From the NCBI GenBank assembly GCA_014377055.1, contig JACMQJ010000274.1:1-13394 (forward strand): 13,394 bases of DNA. The letters run 5' to 3'. Positions 1 through 6,647 of the stretch are shown here, in pieces. Origin of the DNA: Candidatus Sericytochromatia bacterium. Lineage in GTDB: Bacteria; Cyanobacteriota; Sericytochromatia; UBA7694; JACMQJ01. Each line of letters begins with the position of its first letter. The stretch's first letter is position 1. The notes beneath the pieces are model-generated. The model made no database searches, had not been told where the DNA came from, and worked only from the letters and a program-made list of their open reading frames with translations. Made by a program: the position numbers and the translations under genes.

Positions 1-864
1 AAACAAGCTTTGCAAAGCTCTGTATCAGGAAAATTTTTCTTTATTGAACGTGAACTTGACGAAGCCATGAAAAAAAGTAAAGTTCTTGATTCTGAAGTCT
101 TAAATAATCTTGGTGTTATTAATAGTAATGCTTTTTTTGTTTTATCACATGGTGTCGAAAAAGATTTATTACTTAAGGCCAAAAATTATTTTTATCAAGC
201 TATAGGATACGATCCAGATTATGTCATAGCAAGATTTAATTTAGCCACACTATGTTATCTTGAAGGTGATTTAGCAAAAGCAGAAGAATCATTGAATGCA
301 ATTATAATACTTATTTCTTCTTCGCCTGAAAAATCATTAGAAAAGTCTGGGTTTATTCATATAACACCTAATTTATCTTATCAAAATGATCTAAAAATTG
401 AGTGGGAAAAAGTAAATTATGAAAATTATCTTGATAATGAAGCAAAAAGTTTTGGTTATTGTGATTTATTATTAGCAAAGACATTTGAAATGCTTGGAGA
501 TATAAACTTTAAAAATGATGATTTTGAAACATCAGAAGAAATGTATCTTAATTCAATACAAATAAGAGACGATATTGGTAACTCTAAAATAAAACTTGCT
601 AATCTTTTAAAAATGACTGATAGACTTGAAGAATCTTATAATTTGTATAATGAAGTAAAAAATGTTCACCCTTTGAATAGTGAAGTTTGGTTAGAAATGT
701 TGCATATATTAAAGGAACAATATGATATGCTTTTTGTCGAAAGAAATAAACCAGAATATGTAATCTCTACCAACAATAAGCAAACTCAATATAATAAGCT
801 CTTAAACGAAGCCAAGATCATGAAAAATATTTTTCCAACACGTTTTAATAATGTTGTGAGTTAA
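1..864 (+). CDS. TPR-repeat protein, 5' end outside the window
   Basis: The frame is open to the left edge (the codons AAA CAA GCT precede the first possible start, a TTG at 10), so this is probably the C-terminal part of a longer protein. About 284 residues follow the TTG. Degenerate tetratricopeptide repeats are visible. One pair is at about residues 55-100 counted from the TTG (KAKNYFYQAI, then ARFNLATLCYLEGDLAKAEE). More lie at about 165-235 (LGDINFKNDDFETSEEMYLNSI, in two pieces: LGDINFKNDDF and ETSEEMYLNSI; then LANLLKMTDRLEESYNLYNEV). TPR proteins are helical scaffolds for protein-protein contacts. No catalytic domain, signal peptide or membrane segment is visible in this part, so the specific role is unknown. 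It converges on the methyltransferase gene, with a large inverted repeat between them. Confidence 0.75.
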   Translation, partial: KQALQSSVSGKFFFIERELDEAMKKSKVLDSEVLNNLGVINSNAFFVLSHGVEKDLLLKAKNYFYQAIGYDPDYVIARFNLATLCYLEGDLAKAEESLNAIIILISSSPEKSLEKSGFIHITPNLSYQNDLKIEWEKVNYENYLDNEAKSFGYCDLLLAKTFEMLGDINFKNDDFETSEEMYLNSIQIRDDIGNSKIKLANLLKMTDRLEESYNLYNEVKNVHPLNSEVWLEMLHILKEQYDMLFVERNKPEYVISTNNKQTQYNKLLNEAKIMKNIFPTRFNNVVS

Positions 865-902
865 TAAAAATATGGGTACATTAAAATCTTATAGATATAA
901 GT

Positions 903-982
903 CTTATAAGTAGAAACGCATTGGATGCGTCTTACATATTGATTGGTTTAAAGAAGACGCATTGTGCGTTTCTACTTATAAG
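903..982. repeat. 80-bp nested inverted repeat, possible mobile palindrome or bidirectional terminator
   Basis: The left arm is 903-933 and the right arm 954-982, with a 20-nt spacer. The arms share 18 bp at the outside (CTTATAAGTAGAAACGCA read inward) and 9 bp at the inside (ATGCGTCTT), differing only by a 4-nt versus 2-nt core. Each arm is also a small imperfect palindrome (ACGCAT-TGG-ATGCGT in the left arm), so the element can fold as one long hairpin or as a cruciform of two. A further short palindrome, CTTATA-GA-TATAAG, abuts it at 888-901. It sits between two convergent genes, so it could terminate both, although no clear T-run follows. The GTAGAAACGC motif recalls GTAGAGACGC-type dispersed palindromes of Cyanobacteria; that comparison is from memory. 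The outer end of the right arm encodes the last codons and stop of the methyltransferase. Confidence 0.8.
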
Positions 983-1682
983 CTACTAGTTGTAATGAAT
1001 GAGTAAAAAAACTATGGCATTTTATATTTGGTATTTCAGCTTTTTTACCAAGCTCTAAAAACTCTTCTTTGGTAAAAGCTCTAAGAACTGATAAAGGAGC
1101 ATCATTAAGACCCATTTCGCTAAAGTTCCATAGTCTAGTTAATGTCATCGCACCAAGATAATTTATCCATGCACGCCTAAGATCGTTTACTATAATCCCA
1201 TTGCTACAAAGCTGATACATTATCTTTAATAATCTAATACAATCCTCATCTTTAAAATGATGAAATGCTTGTGAGCAAATTACTATATTAAAGCTGTTTT
1301 CTGAATATGGTAGATTAAAAGCATCTGCGGCTAAAGATTCTATCTCAGGATAATCTACTGTTTCTTCTTTAGCTATTCTGATTATATCTTCACCTATATC
1401 AATTGCTGTTATTTTGACATCAATATTATTTTTTCGAGCCCAATCAATAATAAAAACAGGAATATCAGCCGAACCTGCACACAAATCAAGTATTTTTATT
1501 TGACCTGACAATTTATTAATTTCAATAATTAGCTTAACATAAGACAAAATGGCATCTCTTGTTTTTAAAACAGAGTTAAACTTGGCAATTTCTCGTAGAT
1601 TTAGCTTTAAATGTTCTGGTTTACAGTCAATAGTATCAAGCATTTCTAGTTTATTAGATCTTTGGGATGGTGCAAATATCAT
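972..1682 (-). CDS. class I SAM-dependent methyltransferase paired with type III PKS
   Basis: This is a 236-residue soluble protein with a Rossmann-type methyltransferase fold. Motif I is ILDLCAGSAD at about 64-73, a variant of the usual LDxGxGxGD in which small Ala/Ser replace glycines. An acidic strand end (ITAIDIG, about 91-97) follows, where the SAM ribose is normally bound. The post-motif VICSQAFHHF (about 134-143) is typical of UbiE-like enzymes. It probably methylates the product of the adjacent polyketide synthase, as inferred from the gene pair. An in-frame TTG lies at 1694, but I prefer the ATG at 1682: it begins 1 nt after the synthase stop codon (TAA-T-ATG), which suggests translational coupling. 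The last residues (AYK) and the TAG stop lie inside an inverted repeat, so the C-terminus may have been altered by insertion of that element. Confidence 0.85.
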   Translation of the reverse strand: MIFAPSQRSNKLEMLDTIDCKPEHLKLNLREIAKFNSVLKTRDAILSYVKLIIEINKLSGQIKILDLCAGSADIPVFIIDWARKNNIDVKITAIDIGEDIIRIAKEETVDYPEIESLAADAFNLPYSENSFNIVICSQAFHHFKDEDCIRLLKIMYQLCSNGIIVNDLRRAWINYLGAMTLTRLWNFSEMGLNDAPLSVLRAFTKEEFLELGKKAEIPNIKCHSFFTHSLQLVAYK

Positions 1683-1683
1683 A

Positions 1684-2739
1684 TTACCAACCAATCAGAG
1701 CTGATTCCATAGTTAGCCCAGGTCCAAATGCCATCATGACAGCTTTATCTCCTGATGTAGCCACATTATCCTTTAATAATTCATTTAAAACAAACATAAT
1801 AGTTGCCGAAGACATATTTCCATAATCATTCAAAACTTTTTTTGAGTATTTAACTTGTTCTTCGTCTAAATCTAAAGCTTTTTGCAAATAATTAATTATT
1901 TTTAGACCACCTGGATGAATTAACCAATACTTTATATCTTCTTTTTTTAGATTATTCTTACTTAATAATTCATTAACAAATTTTTCCGAGTTAGTTTTAA
2001 GTATAGTTGGTACATAAGCTGATAGATTCATTTCAAAACCCTCATCAGTTAGAGTAAAAGCCATGTGTTCAGTTGTATCATATTGTGTATGTACATGTGT
2101 ATCAATAATTGATGGACTAAGAGCATTATTTTTATTATCGCCAGACTCTATAATAGCAACAGAGCAACCATCAGCAAAAAGTGATGTGCTAACAACACTT
2201 TCAATACTTGGATTATATTGAAAATGCAATGTACATAATTCAACACAAACAATCATACTTTTTGAATTTGGTTTAAAATGTGTAAATTCATTTGCTTTTC
2301 TTAATGCTGGAAACGCAGCATAACAGCCCATAAATAAAATAGAAGTTCTTTGTAAATCTGCACGCATTTCAAATTTTTTTGCTAATAAAATATCTAATCC
2401 TGGAATATTTACTCCTGTACATGAAACGATAATTAAATCATCTATTTCTTGTGGTGAGATATTATTTTCTTCAAAACATTTGTTCATTGCCTGGCTACAA
2501 AGCTCATAAGCCTCTTTAAAATAAATATCATTTCGATCTTTTGTTGACCTTCTTTCTTTATAAAAATAATTGGCTGGACTATCCAAGACACTATATCTAG
2601 TAGATATGCCCGAATTAAGAAAAATTGATTTAAATTTTTCATTCTCACCAAAAGTTTTAGTTAAAGAGTTAAAAATATCTTCTTGGCTAAATTTATATTT
2701 AGGAACTATTGTTGTAATACCTTTTATTGTCGATTTCAT
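1684..2739 (-). CDS. type III polyketide synthase (chalcone/stilbene synthase family)
   Basis: This is a 351-residue ketosynthase, close to the usual 350-400 residues of the family. Such homodimeric enzymes load an acyl-CoA on a cysteine, extend it with malonyl-CoA and cyclise the chain to a pyrone, resorcinol or similar ring. The full Cys-His-Asn triad is visible: Cys139 in MGCYAAFPAL, His275 in WLIHPGG and Asn308 in NDYGNMSSAT. The C-terminal AFGPGLTMES matches the family GFGPG loop, and ELCTLHFQ (about 167-174) is typical of bacterial members. An open frame reaches a TTG at 2754, but AGGTGAT (2743-2749) is a good Shine-Dalgarno sequence for the ATG at 2739, so that start is used. The starter unit cannot be read from sequence by eye; bacterial relatives often use long acyl chains to make alkylpyrones or alkylresorcinols. 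It is the first gene of a two-gene operon with the methyltransferase. Confidence 0.93.
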   Translation of the reverse strand: MKSTIKGITTIVPKYKFSQEDIFNSLTKTFGENEKFKSIFLNSGISTRYSVLDSPANYFYKERRSTKDRNDIYFKEAYELCSQAMNKCFEENNISPQEIDDLIIVSCTGVNIPGLDILLAKKFEMRADLQRTSILFMGCYAAFPALRKANEFTHFKPNSKSMIVCVELCTLHFQYNPSIESVVSTSLFADGCSVAIIESGDNKNNALSPSIIDTHVHTQYDTTEHMAFTLTDEGFEMNLSAYVPTILKTNSEKFVNELLSKNNLKKEDIKYWLIHPGGLKIINYLQKALDLDEEQVKYSKKVLNDYGNMSSATIMFVLNELLKDNVATSGDKAVMMAFGPGLTMESALIGW

Positions 2740-2772
2740 AACATCACCTAACAATGACTAAAATAAAAATCA

Positions 2773-2793
2773 AAACTATTTTAAAAATAGTTT
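2773..2793. promoter_or_regulatory. perfect 10-bp inverted repeat, operator candidate
   Basis: Two perfect 10-bp arms (AAACTATTTT and AAAATAGTTT) flank a single central A. The site lies between the divergent polyketide synthase and Clp-N genes. It overlaps the likely -10 of the synthase promoter and is about 50 nt upstream of the Clp-N -10. That placement suits a repressor site for the synthase operon. The arms are A/T-rich, so chance formation is not excluded, and no regulator gene is adjacent. Confidence 0.45.
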
Positions 2794-2812
2794 ACATTTG
2801 AGTTTATCACAA
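2784..2812 (-). promoter_or_regulatory. possible promoter of the PKS-methyltransferase operon
   Basis: On the minus strand TTGTGA (2812-2807) and TATTTT (2789-2784) are separated by exactly 17 nt, each matching four of six sigma-70 consensus positions. The implied transcript start is about 35-40 nt upstream of the synthase ATG. The -10 lies within the inverted repeat at 2773-2793. This is a weak match in an AT-rich background. Confidence 0.35.
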
Positions 2813-2842
2813 AAAAAATTTCAAATTAGATTAAATAAATTG

Positions 2843-2851
2843 TGCTATAAT
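2843..2851 (+). promoter_or_regulatory. extended -10 promoter of the Clp-N operon
   Basis: TGCTATAAT is a perfect extended -10 element (TGn plus TATAAT). No convincing -35 hexamer lies 17 nt upstream, which is common with extended -10 promoters. The transcript would start near 2858, giving a leader of about 38 nt before the ATG at 2896. The in-frame TTG at 2851 overlaps the -10 itself, which argues against it as the start codon. Confidence 0.6.
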
Positions 2852-2895
2852 TGCAAACCTATACAATATTAGCTAATTTAATAAATTCTTGCCAA

Positions 2896-3969
2896 ATGTT
2901 TGAAAAGTTTACTGAGAACGCAATCAAAACAATTATGTACTCTCGTGAAGAAGCGAGAAGACTTGAATTTAGCTATGTCCAAATAGAGCATCTCTTTTTA
3001 GGTATTTTACATGACAAAACAGGTATAAGTGCCCTTGTACTAAGCAAGCTAGGTGTAGAGCTAAAAAAAGTTAGAAGGATAGTTGAAAGATTGATAGGTA
3101 GAGGATATTCTAATACTCCTCTTGAGCAAGTTTCATTTGCCATTAATGTCATGGAAATAATCTCAAACTCTGTATCAATGGCTGCCAAGCTAGGTGGAGA
3201 AGCTGTTTTGGTTGAACATGTTTTATTATCATTAGTAAACTCCCAAGATGAAAATCTCAAAACAATACTAGCTGAATTAAACCTTAGTCCAGAAGATATA
3301 GAAATGGAAATAAAACTATTATGGCAAGATGATGAGATGAGCTCACCAGAAGTTATATCAACTTCTTTACCCCAACATTATTCAAGTAAATATTTAACAC
3401 CACTTAGCAAATTAATACTTGATGATGCTCGTGAAGAAACAATTAATCAAGGACATATTTTTATTGGTACAGAACAAATATTACTTAGTCTTGCCAAAAA
3501 TAAATTTAATTGCCTTGCTGGAAAAATATTAAATCGTTTTGGACTTAATGAACAATCTATCAGAGTGGAGATACATAGAATAATTGGCGAGGGTAGCGGA
3601 ACAAATATTGAGCTTTTAGAAAATACTCCTATTGTTGAAAAATCATTGGAATACGCTTGGCTTGAAGCTCGTAGATTTAAATATGCAAGAATGTCCTCAG
3701 GTCATCTATTGGCAGGTATTACAACTATGGATAAATGTACATCAAGCTATATGCTTAAACGTATGAATATTGACCCTGAACAGGTAAGATGGGATGTTCT
3801 TTATATACTAAAAAGTTATCCTGATACATTTGAACCAGTAGTTAGTCTTGAAGAAATAGATAATTTGATTAATCCCAATTCAGAAAAAAACTTATCTATG
3901 AATCAAAATATTGATAATAAAGACAAAGATATTGATGAAATATTAGATAATAATTTAAAAGACAACTAA
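2896..3969 (+). CDS. stand-alone tandem Clp-N (Clp R) domain protein without ATPase
   Basis: The 357 residues contain two Clp N-terminal domains and an acidic tail. The first (about 1-143) starts MFEKFTENAIKTIMYSREEA, closely resembling the ClpC N-terminus. It has both half-repeats (VQIEHLFLGIL, then VLVEHVLLSLV). The second (about 166-307) has IFIGTEQILLSLA and MSSGHLLAGI. No Walker A or B motif or AAA+ module follows; the protein ends in an Asp/Asn/Lys-rich, probably disordered tail (about 308-357). In ClpA/ClpC this domain binds substrates and adaptors. A free tandem copy could act as an adaptor, competitor or stabiliser of a Clp protease, much as the Clp-N-only ClpT proteins of plant plastids associate with the Clp core; this is inference. 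The ATG at 2896 is chosen because the family alignment begins there. No strong Shine-Dalgarno sequence is seen. The next gene starts 23 bp downstream. Confidence 0.85.
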   Translation: MFEKFTENAIKTIMYSREEARRLEFSYVQIEHLFLGILHDKTGISALVLSKLGVELKKVRRIVERLIGRGYSNTPLEQVSFAINVMEIISNSVSMAAKLGGEAVLVEHVLLSLVNSQDENLKTILAELNLSPEDIEMEIKLLWQDDEMSSPEVISTSLPQHYSSKYLTPLSKLILDDAREETINQGHIFIGTEQILLSLAKNKFNCLAGKILNRFGLNEQSIRVEIHRIIGEGSGTNIELLENTPIVEKSLEYAWLEARRFKYARMSSGHLLAGITTMDKCTSSYMLKRMNIDPEQVRWDVLYILKSYPDTFEPVVSLEEIDNLINPNSEKNLSMNQNIDNKDKDIDEILDNNLKDN

Positions 3970-3992
3970 TTTTTTGAAATGAGTTTAAAAAA

Positions 3993-5207
3993 ATGGCTGA
4001 AATAAATGTAACTTTTGAGATGATCAAAGATGCAGAAACAATACTCAAAGATAAAATTCATCATCCTAACATACAATATTCTCAAACTTATACGGATATG
4101 GTTGGTTTTCCGATCTATCTTAAACCTGAAAATTTGCAAAAAACTGGTTCTTACAAAATCAGAGGGGCTTATAACAAATTAAGAACACTAACACAAGAAG
4201 AACGAGATAGAGGCGTATTAACAGCCTCAGCGGGTAATCATGCTCAAGGCTTGGCACTTGCGGCCAAAATGTTGGGTATTAAAGCAACTGTCTTTATGCC
4301 AAAAACGGCACCTTTAGCCAAAGTAGAAGCAACCAAAGGTTATGGAGCAAATATTGTTTCTAGTGGCAATAATTTTGATGAAACAACTAAAGAAGCACTT
4401 GAATGGCAAAAAGAACATAATGCCTTATTTATAAGCCCATTTAATGATGATTATATTATTGCAGGTCAGGGTACTGTTGGCTTAGAGATATTAGAAGAAT
4501 GTCCTAATGTTGATACAATAATTGTTCCTGTTGGTGGTGGTGGAGTTATATCAGGTATTTGTCTTGCCGTGAAAACTTTAAGACCTGATGTTAGAATTAT
4601 AGGAGTCCAAGCAAAAGGATCATCTGCTATGTATAATTCATTTCATAGCGGTCAATTATCGTCAATCAAAACCTCTGATACTATTGCTGACGGAATAAAT
4701 GTTAAAGAACCAGCTCAAAGAACATTTGATATTGTCGAAAAATATGTAACTGATTTTGTTACTGTTGACGATGAAGAAACATCTCAAGCAATGCTTTATT
4801 TGCTAGAAAGAAGTAAGCTTGTCGTTGAACCATCAGGAGCTGTAGGTTTAGCGGCAATAATTAATAAAAAAGTTAATTTAACAGGAACAACAGTTATTTT
4901 AATTAGTGGTGGTAATGTTGATATTAAGATGATTGATAATATTGTTCAAAGAGGGCTAGTCAAATCTGGTCGATACCTAAAATTTATTACTATGATTTCT
5001 GATTTACCAGGTTCACTTTATAAATTATTAGGTTTACTTTATGAGCTAAACGCTAGTATTATAAATATTGAACATGATAGGTTAAGAAGTAATCTAAAAA
5101 TAGGTCAAACTGAGGTTGAAATATCAATTGAAACTAAAAATAGAGAACATAATGAACACATATTATCTGAACTAAAAAACTCAGGTTATGAAGTAAGAAC
5201 TATTTGA
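3993..5207 (+). CDS. ilvA: threonine ammonia-lyase, medium form with C-terminal ACT domain
   Basis: This PLP enzyme of 404 residues converts threonine to 2-oxobutanoate and ammonia, the first step from threonine to isoleucine, or a catabolic step. The PLP lysine is Lys55 in GSYKIRGAYN. ASAGNHAQG (about 79-86) is the substrate-binding loop, and the Gly tetrad GGGG (181-184) in VPVGGGGVISG holds the cofactor phosphate. ISGGN (about 304-308) is conserved near the end of the catalytic domain. Residues about 328-404 (FITMISDLPGSL, then ASIINIEHDR) form one ACT-like regulatory domain. This matches the medium form rather than the roughly 510-residue biosynthetic IlvA with two ACT-like segments or the shorter ACT-less TdcB type. 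Serine may also be a substrate. It lies 23 bp after the Clp-N gene and 34 bp before the chemoreceptor-like gene, so all three are probably co-transcribed. The symbol ilvA is by family; tdcB is the alternative. Confidence 0.9.
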   Translation: MAEINVTFEMIKDAETILKDKIHHPNIQYSQTYTDMVGFPIYLKPENLQKTGSYKIRGAYNKLRTLTQEERDRGVLTASAGNHAQGLALAAKMLGIKATVFMPKTAPLAKVEATKGYGANIVSSGNNFDETTKEALEWQKEHNALFISPFNDDYIIAGQGTVGLEILEECPNVDTIIVPVGGGGVISGICLAVKTLRPDVRIIGVQAKGSSAMYNSFHSGQLSSIKTSDTIADGINVKEPAQRTFDIVEKYVTDFVTVDDEETSQAMLYLLERSKLVVEPSGAVGLAAIINKKVNLTGTTVILISGGNVDIKMIDNIVQRGLVKSGRYLKFITMISDLPGSLYKLLGLLYELNASIINIEHDRLRSNLKIGQTEVEISIETKNREHNEHILSELKNSGYEVRTI

Positions 5208-5241
5208 ATAGAGTGAGGATTTTGTTATAAATAAAAATTCT

Positions 5242-6603
5242 ATGGTAATAGAATATGGATCTAATAAAACTAATACCAATAATATTGAAATTGAAGAAGC
5301 TAATAAAATAATTAAAAAGAATAAGATTATATATTTGTATATTTTATTGCTACTTTCTACTTTTTCTATGGGTTCTACTTTTTCTCTTGATTATCAATTT
5401 GAAGATTTTGTTTTTTATTTTTCATTTGCGACTTCTTTGCTTAGTACATTTTTTATTTATCAGAATAATAAAAAAATACGACAAGAACTTTTATCCTATA
5501 AAAATAATATTATTAGTAGAGATTTAGATAGCCTACTAAAAGAAACTGAAGGAACAGAAGCCAATATAATTTTTGATGAATTAGTTGATCTTTTTTATCT
5601 TAATCTTGACATGATTAATTTTACTCCTTTTTTTGAATCACAACTAAAAGATGTGATTGAACAGATGGAAGGAGCTATTAATAAAATAATGGATCAAGTT
5701 TATGTAATAGCTGAGAGAGCCTCATCTCAATATAATGATGTTCAAGCCTTAGTAACAAATTTTCATGCTAGTATGAATCTTGCCAAAAATATAATTGAGC
5801 AATCAGAAAAAGCTGTAAATCTTGTTCATTTGACTAAATATGAGCTTGCCGAAAATGAAAGTACACTTAACACACTTAGTGAAAACTTAAAGCAAGCAGC
5901 TAAAATAAATCAAAAATTTGAATTTGTTGTTGCCAGCTTGATAGAAAGAACTAAGCAAATAAATATCATTGTTAGAAGTGCTAATGATATTGCTTCTCAG
6001 ACTAATCTCTTGTCTTTAAATGCTTCAATTGAGGCATCAAGAGCTGGAATAGCTGGCAGAGGGTTTTCTGTAGTTGCTTCTGAGGTTAGAAAATTAGCTG
6101 AAAAATCAAAGTCATCTGTCGGAAATATTAAACTACTTGTTGATGATATTCAAAAATCTGTTAAAGAAACATCAGATGCCTTTTTGAATGTTGCAGATTC
6201 TTTAGGTAAATATAGACAAAGAATTGAAGAGTCAAGTCATTCCCTATCAGATATTATGAATAACTCTATCAAAGTATTAGTTGATTTAATTAATGATTTA
6301 TACAATACAGCGATTAGTTATTATACTGACTCACAATCCATTGGGCAAGCAATAGAAAATGTTAATAATAATGCAGAAGAAACCATGAATCTGATTTATA
6401 AATTAATTGAGCATCTGCAATTTCAAGATATTACTCGACAAGAGATAGATAAAATAATAAAAACTGTCAATGAAATAAACGATCTAAAAGCTTCTATTAT
6501 ATATAAATATAATTTACCAAAAAGAGATGTAAATATTAATTGGGAGCAAAGAACACAGCAAAATGCTATAGGTAGAAACAAAATTAATTTGGAAGATTAT
6601 TAA
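5242..6603 (+). CDS. methyl-accepting chemotaxis-type signalling protein with membrane hairpin
   Basis: The 453-residue protein has two hydrophobic segments (about 28-47 and 56-74) separated by only about eight residues. It therefore has no room for a periplasmic sensor domain, and no clear HAMP is seen. Most of the rest is predicted coiled coil. The conserved MCP hairpin tip is at about 254-289 (TNLLSLNASIEAS, then GRGFSVVASEVRKLAEKS), the part that normally contacts CheA and CheW. At the tip the usual RAGE reads RAGI. A second recognisable segment, LQFQDITRQEIDKI, lies at about 392-405. It probably senses a membrane or cytoplasmic state and signals to a CheA, but no other chemotaxis gene is in the window. 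The start is uncertain: the best Shine-Dalgarno sequence (GAGGA, 5215-5219) is 22 nt from this ATG, and no nearer standard in-frame start exists. A terminator follows directly. Confidence 0.85.
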   Translation: MVIEYGSNKTNTNNIEIEEANKIIKKNKIIYLYILLLLSTFSMGSTFSLDYQFEDFVFYFSFATSLLSTFFIYQNNKKIRQELLSYKNNIISRDLDSLLKETEGTEANIIFDELVDLFYLNLDMINFTPFFESQLKDVIEQMEGAINKIMDQVYVIAERASSQYNDVQALVTNFHASMNLAKNIIEQSEKAVNLVHLTKYELAENESTLNTLSENLKQAAKINQKFEFVVASLIERTKQINIIVRSANDIASQTNLLSLNASIEASRAGIAGRGFSVVASEVRKLAEKSKSSVGNIKLLVDDIQKSVKETSDAFLNVADSLGKYRQRIEESSHSLSDIMNNSIKVLVDLINDLYNTAISYYTDSQSIGQAIENVNNNAEETMNLIYKLIEHLQFQDITRQEIDKIIKTVNEINDLKASIIYKYNLPKRDVNINWEQRTQQNAIGRNKINLEDY

Positions 6604-6609
6604 AAATTC

Positions 6610-6640
6610 AAAAACCTTAAAGTACATATTTAAGGTTTTT
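6610..6640. terminator. bidirectional intrinsic terminator
   Basis: A perfect 12-bp stem (AAAAACCTTAAA pairing with TTTAAGGTTTTT) closes a 7-nt loop. The A-run on one side and T-run on the other make it work in both directions. It lies between the convergent chemoreceptor-like gene (ends 6603) and the fumarylacetoacetate hydrolase gene (ends 6648). Confidence 0.85.
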
Positions 6641-6647
6641 ATTGATC

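Noticed and set aside
903..982. CRISPR-like repeat unit
   Set aside because: There are only two arms in inverted orientation, not direct repeats with spacers, and no cas gene is present.
2570..2761. Plus-strand 63-residue frame antisense to the polyketide synthase start
   Set aside because: It lies wholly over a well-supported gene, has no family resemblance and no ribosome binding site.
2851..2896. TTG at 2851 as start of the Clp-N gene
   Set aside because: The codon overlaps the last base of the -10 promoter element, and the family alignment starts at the ATG at 2896.
2973..3260. Minus-strand 95-residue frame inside the Clp-N gene
   Set aside because: It is antisense to a strongly conserved domain and Ser/Thr-rich as expected for a shadow; no promoter or ribosome binding site.
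3993..5207. Serine racemase or threonine synthase as the identity of the PLP enzyme
   Set aside because: The ACT-like C-terminal domain and the overall 404-residue layout fit medium-form threonine ammonia-lyase better.
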